Assembly: GCF_010389155.1 (NCBI RefSeq)
Contig: NC_057767.1
Location: forward strand, 24,315,723-24,379,722
Direction of reading: 5' to 3'
Length of the DNA stretch: 64,000 nt
Origin: Erigeron canadensis
Taxonomy: Eukaryota > Streptophyta > Magnoliopsida > Asterales > Asteraceae
Part shown: piece after piece, positions 51,577-63,282 of the stretch
Layout of the letters: the number at the start of each line of letters is the position of its first letter
How positions within the stretch are numbered: the first letter of the stretch is position 1
Notes under the pieces: generated by a model
Seen by the model: the letters and a program-made list of their open reading frames with translations, nothing else
Told to the model about the DNA's origin: nothing
The model's database searches: none
Made by a program: the position numbers and the translations under genes

Positions 51577-52223
51577 TAATATAACAACCTCTAGGATAGA
51601 AAAATACACAAACGTAAATTAATACAACTTAATACCACCGGTTAGAACTTAGAAAAAATATGGGCCAAAAACTAAGAGTTGACAACAACAAAATCAACTT
51701 TTCTCCCAATATTCTCATGACTGGGTCTGCCTACATGAATTTTTTACCTATCAAAAACTAAGGATTCTTATTTTCTCTAACGAGTATGGTACCCGCGCAA
51801 TGCGGCGGCCATGATGTAGAAGACGGTCTAGTGGCGGCGGTGATGGTACTGTTGGTAGTGGTGGCGGTGTCAAGTGGTGTAGGTTGATGTAATTGTGATA
51901 GTGAAAGTATTAGAAGATAAGGGCTTAAAGTATTAAGAATTAAAATAAGGGTTTATGGTGTAAATTAATTCATTAAGGGCAAAGTTGGTAATTTATAAAA
52001 CGCTTTCCATAGTAAGTTTTTATTAAGGGGCAATTTATTAATTTCGTATATGACATATGAGTAACTATTTCTATATTGAGGGGGTGCATAATCTTTAGAG
52101 TTAATTACTGAAATGGTACCTCACATTTGCGTCATATTACTGGTTTCATACCTTTCCTTTCGAAATTACGCTGATCATACCTAACGTATGCAAATCTCCA
52201 CTCGGACCATACTGGAGGCTAAC

Positions 52224-54302
52224 TGAAACGCCTCAACTCAATTTAATCCCTAAAAGTATGAACATCAAAGAAAAGAAACGCAAATTAGTTAAATTATACT
52301 TAGAAAAAAATACGGCCAATTTTCGCCAAAATTCAAAGTTCTCAAATTTGAAAAATGACAAATTGAACCTTCTTAGAATGTTATTATAAGTCTATTGTAT
52401 GAGTTTCAGGTCCCGGAAAGATCAAACGAAGCCTCGGTAGAAAAAGTGTAAAAATTACAAAGGAGCACGACTCTTGTGTCCTGCAGAGGCCGTCCACAAG
52501 AGCCGTCCTCTGCACAAAGGCCATCCTCCTCAGGTTTCGTACTTATGACACATTGAACAACTTTCGACCCCTTTTTCTCAAAACCGAGCTTCCGACAACT
52601 GATTAGCAACTTAGTTTTGACATAAATCAACTAACACTACATTTCCAAAAGTCTCCATACCATCCATTTATACAAACCAAGTTTCTACAAGTAAACGGGT
52701 CATCTTACCCATTTTGACACCATTTTCGCCCAAAGTGCAACTTTACATCTTTTCTAAAAAGCTTTACACCTGATCTTTTACATAATATAACAAAATATGA
52801 CCATCAACCCGAAATGTACCAAGAGCCAAAAGGAGAGGGATAACTAAGCCTCTAAACCCAAAAGCTTGTCATTCATCTATGAATAACCTAAATACCTTCA
52901 ACTCTTGCAAATCTTTACTTCAACCACTTCAAGCTCTAAATCAACACTTTCAAATCAACAATCCTAGTTCCCTCTTTCGGAACTACCTATAAAAAGGGTA
53001 AACAACTAAAATATAAGCAAAGGCTTAGTGAATATACTTGCATACATCTATGGATACGAAGGAGGGCAAAGTACAAGGACTTTCACATGTAACCTATGGC
53101 ATCGTCATGTCACATTTACATATTCACCTTGCACACTAACAACACATATATGGATCCATATAAGCCAAACAATCATAACAAATCATATCTATCGAGATTC
53201 TTAGGCCCCGGAGGTTCTTAGGCCTCATGTTACATCAACTATCGGGATTCTTAGGCCCCGGAGGTTCTTAGGCCCCGGAGGTTCTTAGGCCTCATAAACA
53301 ATGCCCCACATGGGCTTACGCCGAACCAATTACCATGCTTAGAACATTCACATCTCATGGTAATTGGCCCAACGTATACATAAAGGTATGCAAGAATACT
53401 CACTTCCTCCGCAACTTGGAAAATAAAGCTAAAACGATTATGCACAACAAGCTTCAACCTATGATCATCACATAAAATGCATAAGCTTACATTCACAACT
53501 TGACTAGTTCAACCTAGTCATACTCAATCACTAGCCTTTCTAAACCCAAAACCCAACCCATTTGTCATTGAGCTTCATTTTCTTTAACAAACACACTAGG
53601 TAGTTCAATCTAACATTTTCATCAACAATTCCATGACTAGTCAAAACTCATATTTTCTTAAGAACTCAAATTTATCACATGCACCCATTATTTTCATAAT
53701 CAAACATATCATATAACTCAATGACAACTAGGTTAACTAAGGAATTGGGGAAAAATTAACCATAAATCATTTTTCTAGTAAAACCCCCAAATTGGTTCAC
53801 TCATGAACCCTAATTTTCAAGAGAATTGACAAAGCTAGATCGGGGAAATTTATTACCTCAACAATGGAAGACAATTACTTGAGATTTTAAATCCACAAAT
53901 CCTTCCCTTTTTCTTCTCAATTTTCGGCCACCACCCTTCACCACCCAAACCCTAGCTTTTAAATTTACTTGATAGAAATTGATGATGATAATGATTATTA
54001 TGGATAACCTTTCCTTTGAATTGAAGAATTAACCCTTGATTTTGAAAGGAATGGAAGAAGGTTGCATGAAGAAATTTTTGGAAGAACAAAATGAAGTGTA
54101 AAGGTGGAAAAAGGAGATGTGGCTGACATTTTCTATGGGTGCCACGACCCATCTCTAAAAATGTGGGTATTATACCCGCTATCCGCTAAAGTTCCAACTA
54201 AATTAACCTCATAACTAAAAATAAAATACTAGGAAATTAATTTAATGCCAAAGCTATAAAAAGGGGTTAATTTCTTTTACCTTAAAATCTTGGGGTGTTA
54301 CA
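52224..54302 (-). mobile_element. Solo LTR, Ty3/gypsy-like (2,079 bp)
   Basis: On the minus strand it starts TGTAACACCCCAAGATTTTA and ends GAGGCGTTTCA, so it has TG...CA ends. The 5-bp duplication CTAAC flanks it (52219-52223 and 54303-54307). Removing it joins the foldback arm exactly, as confirmed by the uninterrupted opposite arm (GCTAACGCCGTCAGCTGG). No internal coding region remains. Confidence 0.9.
53199..53294 (+). repeat. Short tandem TTCTTAGGCCCCGGAGG repeats
   Basis: The 17-bp word GTTCTTAGGCCCCGGAG and variants occur about five times inside the solo LTR. It is much more GC-rich than the surroundings. Confidence 0.85.
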
Positions 54303-55426
54303 CTAACGCCGTTAGCTGGCCGTTAAAACCTCCCCCATGTGACTTGCACGTGAGGGGTAAATATGTAATATCGCGTTTCCTAATTACTGAAATGGTACCT
54401 AACGTTTGCATGATATTGCTGGTTTCATACCTATATGTTTCTTAATTACTTAAATGGTACATAATGTTTAGTTATTAATTTTTTTATATTTTTTTTAATT
54501 TGTTTTATTTTTCTTTTATAAAAATTCTCCAAAACTTGTTATAACTTAATGAAAATAGTCAAAATGCACATATAATCCACTAAAAAATAATACCAAATAG
54601 TTATTTCATAAGAAAAAATATAAGTTTTAAAGTTCACGAATAACCAAAAATAGTAATATAGTATCATAAAAACAATTTTTTAAAAAAATAAAATTTTCTT
54701 TTTTAAAAATTTCGGAAATACCGCAACGGTAATACCAGAAATATCCAGAAATACCAGAAATATTAGCCGGTATTTACGGGTATTTAAAACATTGCTTTAA
54801 GTTTCGTGTCGCAGTAAACACTGACTTGTATTTCTGGTATTACCATTGCGGTATTTCCGGAATTTTTTCAAAAAAAAAAAATTTCCTCGCAAATTTTTTA
54901 AAAATTGTTTTATGATACTTTATTGCTATTTTTGGTTATTCGTGAACTTTAAAACTTATATTTTGTTAAGAAATAGCTATTTGGTATTATTTTTGGGTGG
55001 ATTATAAGTGTATTCTGACTATTTTCTTTAAATTGTAACAAGTTTTGGAGAATTTTTATAAAAGAAAAATAAAACAAATTTAAAAAAATATAAATAAATA
55101 AATAAATTAATAACTAAACATTAGGTGCCATTTAAGTAATTAAGAAACATATAGGTATGAAACCAGAAATATCGTGCAAACGTTAGGTACCATTTCAGTA
55201 ATTAGGAAACGCGATATTACATATTTACCCCTCACGTGCAAGTCACGTGGGGGAGGTTTTAACGGCCAGCTGACGGCGTTAGCATCCAGTATGGTCCGAG
55301 TGGAGATTTGCATACGTTGGGTATGATCAGCGTAATTTCGAAAGGAAAGGTATGAAACCAGTAATATGGCGCAAACGCAAGGTACCATTTCAATAATTAA
55401 CTCTAATCTTTATATAGGAGTAAAGA

Positions 55427-56888
55427 TAAGTGATCTGTAATGGGAGAAAACATAAAACGAATTGAAATCTAAAATTTAAGCAGAAACTCGACTGTAATAT
55501 ATTGGTATCTTTTAACAATTAACCAATGTTTAAAAAACCAATATGAACCGGCTAGTTCAATCGGGCACCAAAGTCTCGACCAGTTCAACTAACCACGGTA
55601 TTTTCGAACTGGTGTAAAAGGTTTTTCTGCAATATATATATATATATATATATATGAGTAGTATAATATAAAATAATGTGTAAATTATAATTTATTAAAT
55701 GAGTTGGCTAGAGTTCTCTTTTAATCAAAGAAAGAATGTCAGTATCTTTACTTGAAAATCACTTATTCTATGAACAATGAATTTTCATATACGTCTAATA
55801 GAAGTCATTTGAAAGCAGTAGTTAGTTTCACTTGGACACCTACTCTAACATATATAAAATTATATTTTGCTTTCACTACATAAAAACAATCAAGTTTCTT
55901 TTTCTTTTTCACATAACTTGTTTGGGTTGCAACAACACCACCACGAAGTAAAACCGATAGTTAAACTTTTGTTGGTGGGGCTTTTTCTTATGGATCAGTT
56001 ATCTATATTTAACATAATATTTTTTTAAAAAAACTATTTTACAACCTCTTCTAATGTCTCCTGATGTTATGGTTTGTCTGACGTTATTTTTTTATATTCT
56101 TATGTTCAATCTTCGTTTTCTTCTCCCCTCCCCCCCTTCTCATTTTTCTTCGTATGACTATATTTGGATATGCCTCTGAAAACTTTTAGCCACATTATAA
56201 TTTAATTTTAGGCTAGGCTATGGCATATATCAGAAATCAGGTTCATCTTCGCACATTGTGGTTCTCTTATACGTACCATCAGCCGATCACATACACAAGA
56301 AAACTTTTAAGTAAATAATCTACTTTACATGGATCAGATAGAATTTATGAAGACGAGTAATTGTTAACTTATACAGTATATGTATCTATGATATATGATT
56401 ATTGCAGATGTTGGTAATTGATTGTAAACATATATCCCACAATGGATGTTGAAAAAACGTTAAGCATATATATAAGCTTTTAGGTTTCTCATTATCACTT
56501 ATGGTTTTAGATTGGAACTTAAAAAGTGCATCATAGCTATATATCGCGCTGTTAAGTTGTTAATGTAGACGAAATCTTTGGCATCCGGTTATGGTCCCAA
56601 TGATCGCCTGGTCTCTAAAATGCCTGAAAATAATTAAGTTCATTCTTATGGTACAGTATCAACATTAAAAGGAAGGCCCAAGTAAGAATTTGGGCTTGAG
56701 AGTGGGGTTTTTGGATATGAACTCATATCTCTTATTGGAAATAGCTCATAAGATTATGGGCTACTCTTTTTATCACCATATCCTTTTGAAGTAAGGCCCT
56801 ATCATAGTTATATAGTTATATTCGGCATGACTCATAAACAATTTATAACTAGACCTATACCCGGTCGTTGACCAGGTTAGAAATAACA
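55427..56888. other. Gene-free stretch
   Basis: No gene supported. A (TA)n run is at about 55630-55654. AACCGGCTAGTTCAATCGG near 55547 resembles a fragment of a dispersed repeat. Confidence 0.5.
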
Positions 56889-56914
56889 TATATATATATA
56901 TATATATATATATA
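56888..56914. repeat. (TA)n microsatellite at the border of a gene-bearing element
   Basis: A TA run immediately precedes GGAAGGGGTTAATGTGAGAA, where the final element of the window appears to begin. Confidence 0.85.
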
Positions 56915-57887
56915 GGAAGGGGTTAATGTGAGAACAAAAAATAGTGTGAGAACCGTGAGAACTAAAGAAAAATCACGGAGGGACTGAAATTGAAAATTTA
57001 AGAAAACTAACACCGTTTAAGTGATAAACGTATCTACCAAACACAAAAATCCCCTTTCCCAAAATAAAAATTACTTTCAAACACACAAATCCCCTTTCTC
57101 TGGCACAAGTTCAAAATCACGACCACCAAATCGCCATTAAACTCAAATCGATAACCTCCACCGGAGTAACCGCAGATCCTGTTCATCAATGAAGAAAAGG
57201 AAATCCAAAATTTCAAATACAAAATCTCGTAAGTAATCGTTTTGTTGATTTGTTTAAAATTTTTGTAATACAATTACCCATAAGTATAGTTATTTTTTAA
57301 TAGATTTCAATATCGTTTTATTTATTCTTAATATTCTGATTTCTAATATAATTTATATATTAAAATAGGTAAAAGTCCTCGATTAAACAGTAAAATCGAT
57401 TCAAGTGATGATGATGATGATGTTATATCGTTGGGAAGTGAAGATACGGAATCATTGGAAGAACAAGAAGTAAAAGGGAATGTCAGATACGAAGTTGGAT
57501 CTGGTAATTTCTATACATATTTATTTATATAATTCAAAGTTTGACTACAAATTTTTATTTGAATAATGAATTTGAATCAATTGTAAAATTTTATTGCATA
57601 TACATATAAATTTAAAAATAATTGCATATGAAGTTTGAATTTATATTTTGTTTGGATACGAAGTTTGAAGTTTGAATTTATAAAAATAGTTGTAGGTTAG
57701 TTTATCCCCTAATCTCGAACATAATATAAGATCGAATGATATGCATACACTTTCATAAACATAGATCGCGTAGAGCTGTATAATTGTTATACTCGTAATA
57801 TATAAGAAGTAAATGCTTTGAATGCTAGTGGCTTGCTATCTGTATGCATTTTATTCCAGGGTCCATTTGTACTTCCAAGTCCTAGTC

Positions 57888-58433
57888 CTAGTGCTCTGCT
57901 TTCTGTTGGTTTTGGCTGTTAAGTCGGAGATGATTCATGTTTATCATAAAATGATTCATTGGTCCAGAAGGATAATAAGGATAAGCAGAATATGCATTAT
58001 AACCCGAAATATCCTGATGATGGTTATTTCCTGAATCTTGTGTTTCTGCCTCTGGTGCTAATGGGGAAATAGACGATTTGTCTACAGAAACTGAATCAGG
58101 GAAGCTGTGATTGCTATGAATGTTTTCGTGAGCTTGAATGTAATCATACCCTTGAGCCCTGACCTTTTGTTCACCGAAGGAACTAACTTTTTCCTCAACA
58201 TGTACATACTGAGTAGTACTTTCATCAGTTAGATTGATGGTTATTTTATCTATAGTTATATTATCCACTCGCCCGCCACCTAAATTTAGATTGTTGCCTA
58301 ATACCGGGGTCATAGATTCATTAACAGTAATGGTTCCCCCGTGCTTTGCACTTCTGAACATGCTAGATTTGACATATGTAAAGAAAGCCAAAGACTGACC
58401 AATCCTCAGCTCACTCTTCTTTGGACCAAACAT
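57888..58433 (-). CDS. Unidentified antisense ORF, 181 residues
   Basis: It lies on the minus strand inside the 2.56-kb second intron of the Ulp1-type gene. It is open for 181 codons from an ATG at 58433, but a good splice acceptor (GTGTTTCAG) sits 8 bases upstream and the frame is open across it. It may therefore be the last exon of a longer gene or of a captured fragment. The product starts MFGPKKSELRIGQSLAFF and is polar, with a Tyr/Pro/Met/His-rich end. I see no signal peptide, membrane segment or known motif. It reads much less AT-biased than the surroundings, which favours real coding origin. No function can be assigned. Confidence 0.4.
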   Translation of the reverse strand: MFGPKKSELRIGQSLAFFTYVKSSMFRSAKHGGTITVNESMTPVLGNNLNLGGGRVDNITIDKITINLTDESTTQYVHVEEKVSSFGEQKVRAQGYDYIQAHENIHSNHSFPDSVSVDKSSISPLAPEAETQDSGNNHHQDISGYNAYSAYPYYPSGPMNHFMINMNHLRLNSQNQQKAEH

Positions 58434-60065
58434 AATTTTCCCTGAAACACCACCAAAGCTATCAGAAATACCGAAACAACTTAAAGCACGGATGTTAAAT
58501 AAACTTTAGAGGTGCAAAGTTGGGCAGGTCCTGTGAATTGGGTAACATGTTATAACGGGTCGGGTTGAAATGGGCTAGGTGAAATTGGGTTTGCCGAGTA
58601 ACACTTTTTTGTCTGTCATTCAAACTTCAATAAATAACAAAGGGCTAATTATGATTACAAAAACCATATTGTATTAGAGTAGTACTGCTAGTATTCATTT
58701 AGATTAACATTTGTACTGTACTATATATATGCTCATGCTTATTCGAAGTAATGTTCAAGTTCAGATCATATAATTAAGTTCTTGCTTTATATGATCACAA
58801 TGGGCTTCTAAGTATAACTGGCTGAAATATTCATTTGATTTAGTGGTGGTTGTTGCTGCCAGTTATACTTTTGCTTAATAAGTCAAAATCCATTATTCGT
58901 TTTTAATTATTCCATTTTGCAAGGTAAAGATTAAAGTGATAAAGTGCAGTCATACCATTCAAGACTAGCTAGTCTATATTTTTAAGCTATTGAATGTTTA
59001 TTTATCTTTGTACGTACCGAGCTCCTTTTTTGATTTGTGATCAAACTTGATGCATACAACTTGAAGTTTCTAAGCGAATATACTATGTAGTAGCCCCTGT
59101 CTGACTAGTTGCCACAAAAGTTATGCATACAACAAATTATATTCAGCCTTTTTGCTTTCTTCACAAATTACTCACTGAAACGGTACGTTATCACCTAGCT
59201 AGCTACGTGCTGAATCTTTATAAAGCACACAAATTAAGTTAAAAATCATCAAACCTTTCAATTCCAAACCAATTCGACAGAGTCCTGAGAAGTTCTATAT
59301 AAGACCCAACAACAGAAAGGTCTGATCGATGAACTTCTTTTCTACAAAGTACGTGCTTAATCACTGTTTAATAACTCTGCACACGATGAGAAATTTAAGG
59401 GACATTTTTTGTATTGGTGTATGTTATCATGGACCAATGTTCTTTAAAGTGGACTTGGTAGTAGTCTGAATATAGAGTTAAGATCTTATTTTTGTGAATT
59501 TAATTATATGTCGTATGCATTTTTTATTGGAACAAAATCCCGTGTGTTAGTTTCGATAGTATAGTGGGCTGAGATTTTCAAGTGGTGGTACAACTTTGTA
59601 AATGTGTTTCTAAGTCCACTTTAAACACATTTGTATTGTACTATATATATGCTCATGCTGAAATATTCTTTATATGATCACAATGGGCTTTATATGATCA
59701 CAATGGGCTTCTAAGTCACTTCTGAACATGCTAGATCAAATGAAGTTTCATCTCCATCATCAACCCGAACACAATTCTATCACCACCACCACTAAGTACA
59801 ACATAGAGTAATCGAAATTCTTTAGTCGCTAACAACAACATACTCGATTCTAAGTATAACTGGCTGAAATATTAGTTTTGCTTTCAGATTGGGTATTTAT
59901 TCAGTTTGAATATTCTTTGAGAATATTAGTTTTACATTCATACACTTTTTCCAGCTAATTTTTTGGTATTTATTCAGTTTGAATTAGTTTTGAGTATGAA
60001 TAATCAGTTTGAATATTAAGTTTGAATTTTGATGTTTCATTTTGAATTTCATTCTTTCCTTGCAG
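58434..60065. other. Patchwork intron DNA with repeated fragments
   Basis: Several short segments recur here. GTACTATATATATGCTCATG is at about 58717 and 59638. TTTATATGATCACAATGGGC is at about 58786 and twice near 59670-59705. CTAAGTATAACTGGCTGAAA is at about 58808 and 59850. ACTTCTGAACATGCTAGAT is at about 58348 and 59718. A plus-strand TATATAAG (59299) before an ATG (59329) and a GTACGT donor could be a captured first exon. No intact gene. Confidence 0.55.
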
Positions 60066-62878
60066 CAACAACCGAAACAAAGAGTGACTCAGATACTGAT
60101 TTTGTGGAAGATACTCCATCTCATATGGTTGACAGAAGGAATAGAAAACAAAAGAAAGCAAGGAAAAAAAGGGAGAGTGACAAGTGTTAGTTTCAAGATT
60201 AATCTTAAAGAAGGAAGTTCAAAGAAGAAGAAACCTAGGAAAACTGCTAAAAAGACAAAGAATAAGGAAAAAGTTAAGAATAATATTACAGGTGTTTTAA
60301 CATCTAGAATGGTTCCTTTTCAACTTGTTGCTATTTTAAGTAGTTTAACCACTATACAAAAACAACAGTTGACTGAAATAGGATTTGGAAGTTTGGTAGA
60401 TTTTAAGATCAAGTACTTACCGATGAAATTAGCACAAGAATTAGTTGACAGATTAGATGCTGAGAATTGTGAAATGATGGTTGATGGTAAGTTGTTGAAA
60501 ATTACAAAACAAGATGTTCATGATATTTTAGGTTTTCAAATGGGAACAGTGAAAGTGAAAGATTTTAAAAGGGCTGGAATGGGGACTAATACGTTAGTTT
60601 TGACATGGAAAATGAGATACCCAAATCCTAAATATATTCAGGTGACTGGGGTTAGAGAAATGATCGAAAATCAACCACAAGGAGGTTGGAATTACAAAAT
60701 TGACATATTATTGTCAATTATTAGTATAATGTGTGAAGGAATAAGTTGTGGAACAGTGAATCAGAGAGTTTTGGGTTCAATAGATAGTGAAGATAATATA
60801 AGAAAGTTGGATTGGTGTGAATACTTGATTGAATGTTTGAAAAGATCAAAGAAGAAACGGAAAAAGGATAACCCAAACACATCGTATATGGGTCCCCTTA
60901 TCTTCTTAGTGGTATGTTTTAATTTTGTATAACAAGTTAAAAATTTTCTTTTCATTTTAAATGATAATGAACTAATTATTTACATTTTACTATAGATATA
61001 GTATGCACAACAAATTACCAGGCCTCAAAAACAAAGTCCAGCAAGTTTACATTGGACTTCTGATGAACTGAAACTTATTGAAACAACAGAATTAGCTGCC
61101 AAAAAGAATGCAGAACAAGAGAATGCAGAAGAACTGAATGAAGAACAAGAGACTGCGGAAAAACGGAATGCAGAACAAGAGAATGCATAAGAACAGAATG
61201 AAGAACAAGAGAATGCAGAAGAACAGAATGCAGAAAATTATACTTATTATCCACTCAATGTTGATTATTCTGATTGTATTCATCGCACAGGTTTGTATAA
61301 AATTTCACTTTATTTGTGTAATGACAACTATAAAGTGGCAACATAAAAAGTTGGTAAAATCTTTTTGAGTATGAATTTAAGAATAAGCTTAGAGTATTTT
61401 GTTCTAGTTAGTGATTAACAGAAAGAAAAGGAGAAAAGGATAGGAAGAACTAGCCAAAAGTCCTAAATAAAAGTTTAGTTTTTTCTTAAGGTTTATATGA
61501 ATATGAGTTTAAATACTCGATTTGGATTATATGTTTACTCAAAAAAAAAAAAAAATTGAAACTATAGTACTGAGTTTGAATAATCATTTTGTATATTAAA
61601 TGATATAGGTGAAAAAGAAGACATTCCTGTATGTAACAATAATACCAATGAGACTCATGAAGAAGAATTTGATTATAGAGATCCAGAAGAAAATGAAGTA
61701 ACATATGGGGCAAAATTGAATATTAAAAAAGACTATTGCAGAGCAAAAGACCCTAGAGTGAAGAAGATGGTAAGATTAATATTCACATTTGCCAATAAGA
61801 TTAATATATTTCAAAAAATATGTGTTATTGATAGTAACATTTAAATATTTTTACAATATAGGTTTTTTGTATGGGAATTGGCGAAGCATATCATTCTACT
61901 TGTGGATGGAATGAGGAGTTATTTGATTTAATGCAAATGGTATGGAATGACTTTCCTGGTGATCCAGATGTACTTAAAAAAGTTAATAAAGTAAAGAAAA
62001 AATGGCTTCAGTATCTTAATGTTCAAAAACAAAGATTAGAACATGCATTTGCAGTTGATGATGGAGATGATAATGCAAAAATGTCTGAAAATGAAGATCA
62101 TGGTTCGGTGGATCTTGACAAAGACTCGTTTGAATTCAACCAAGGGGAGAATACTCCAAACAAAGACTTCAATTGTGATGAGGTTCTGGAAGATATGGTG
62201 GTTGAAAAAAATGACAAGAATGAAAGTTTGAATGAGGTTGACGACAACGAAAGATTGGATGAGGCTGTTGAAAGGATGGTGGTTGAAAACAATCACAATA
62301 ATCAAAGTTTGAATGAGGATAATTCTACAGAAGCAAGGCTTGAAAATGCTACAACTTGGGTGGATTATGTTAATTATAACAAATCTCAAGATTCACTAAC
62401 AGATTCTCAAATGTTGAAAATTTTTGAATGGGCTTCTGAACAGTTGAAGAGGTTGAGATCTAATCTTGAGAATAAAGATGAAGATCAAATTAACAACTCA
62501 CAAACATGGAGTCAAATCCGTCAAGATCCTGTGTTGCTTGATAATTTGGAAAAGACATCTTTGGAAATTGCTAGAATAAGAAAGGAATTAAGTTTGGTTT
62601 TTTCGGCAGATGAAGATATGCCGACTTATGAGGACATCAATCTTCGTGAACTAAAACTTAGTATTTCTCAAGAATTCCAAGATATATGGAAGAATTTACC
62701 ATTGTTAGCTGTTGACGGAGAGCTAGAAAGTTTAAAAGGTTTGAAATCATCAATTGAACAACTTTTCAACATATGCATCGGAAATGTGAAGCAACTTGAA
62801 AGAAAAGAAGAATCTGTGAAGCGAACTCCAAAAGTTAAATGGAAAGAATGTGCAATGGATGATGCCTCTGAAGAGCCC

Positions 62879-63136
62879 GAATCAACAAAAATGGAAACTA
62901 AAATTCCTAATTTGGTAAAAGAAGTTGAAACTCCAAAGATTTCATCAATTGGAAGAAAAACTTTGAAGAAGTTGCAACTTCCACGAGATTCAGATGTCAA
63001 TAAAGATGAATCTACAAAAATGGAAACTAAAATTCCTAATTTGGTAAAAGAAGTTGAAACTCCAAAGATTTCATCAATTGGAAGAAAAACTTTGAAGAAG
63101 TTGCAACTTCCACGAGATTCAGATGTCAATAAAGAT
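62879..63136 (+). repeat. 129-bp in-frame tandem duplication (43 residues)
   Basis: Copies 62879-63007 and 63008-63136 are almost identical (the first shows GAATCAACA, the second GAATCTACA) and each encodes a unit from ESTKMETKIPNL to RDSDVNKD. The length is a multiple of three, so the frame is kept. Confidence 0.95.
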
Positions 63137-63282
63137 GATGTTGGAAAAGGTAAACGGGAGAAAAAGCCATCTTTTGTGAAGAAATCACCATGGAACAAAA
63201 GAGTTGTTGATATCAAAACAGAGTCAACAAAAGAAGAACTTAGGCTTTCAGATGCATATTTTAATGGATTTACACCACTATA

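Larger units (their letters stand above)
52098..55403. mobile_element. Mutator-like foldback element with 9-bp TSD
   Basis: The 9-bp duplication TAATCTTTA flanks it exactly (52089-52097 and 55404-55412). The termini are GAGTTAATTACTGAAATGGT and, on the other strand, GAGTTAATTATTGAAATGGT. Arms of about 600 bp each fold on a centre near 54790. In each arm the terminal word ACTGAAATGGTACC recurs further in (54376, and a weaker copy at 54449). It has no coding capacity. Its left arm is split by a solo LTR. Confidence 0.88.
51781..55426 (-). mobile_element. Small Helitron split by a later insertion
   Basis: On the minus strand the element starts TCTTTACTCCTATATAAAGA (from 55426) and ends with a GC-rich stem-loop (GCCGCCGCATTGCGCGGG) and CTCG at 51784-51781, between A and T. 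It matches the Helitron at 8572-8896 at both ends; the final CTCG differs from the usual CTAG. About 330 bp belong to the Helitron; the rest is the insertion at 52098-55403. Confidence 0.68.
57189..63282 (+). pseudogene. Ulp1-type mobile-element gene, N-terminal part, degenerate
   Basis: Six exons with fitting splice sites: 57189-57228, 57369-57503, 60066-60911, 61002-61290, 61609-61769 and 61862-63282. The last appears to end at a donor (TA then GTAAGT), so the gene continues past the window. Exon 1-2 products are Ser/Asp/Glu-rich. Exon 3 becomes Lys-rich, then has a conserved-looking domain (TEIGFGSLVDFKIKYLPMKL, KITKQDVHDILGF, GWNYKIDILLSIIS). I recognise this as the N-terminal region of plant proteins that carry a C-terminal Ulp1 cysteine-protease domain in mobile elements. 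That protease domain is not in view. Exon 3 changes frame near 60172 at an A-run, and exon 4 has an in-frame TAA at 61188, so the gene is broken as read. Exon 4 encodes repeated NAEQE-like words; exon 6 ends with a 43-residue tandem repeat. Confidence 0.6.

Noticed and set aside
55140..55388. An 82-codon minus-strand ORF
   Set aside because: It is part of the right arm of the Mutator-like foldback, and its inverted copy in the other arm shows it is repeat DNA.
62668..63216. A 182-codon minus-strand ORF
   Set aside because: It is the complement of the Ulp1-type gene's last visible exon and mirrors its tandem repeat.
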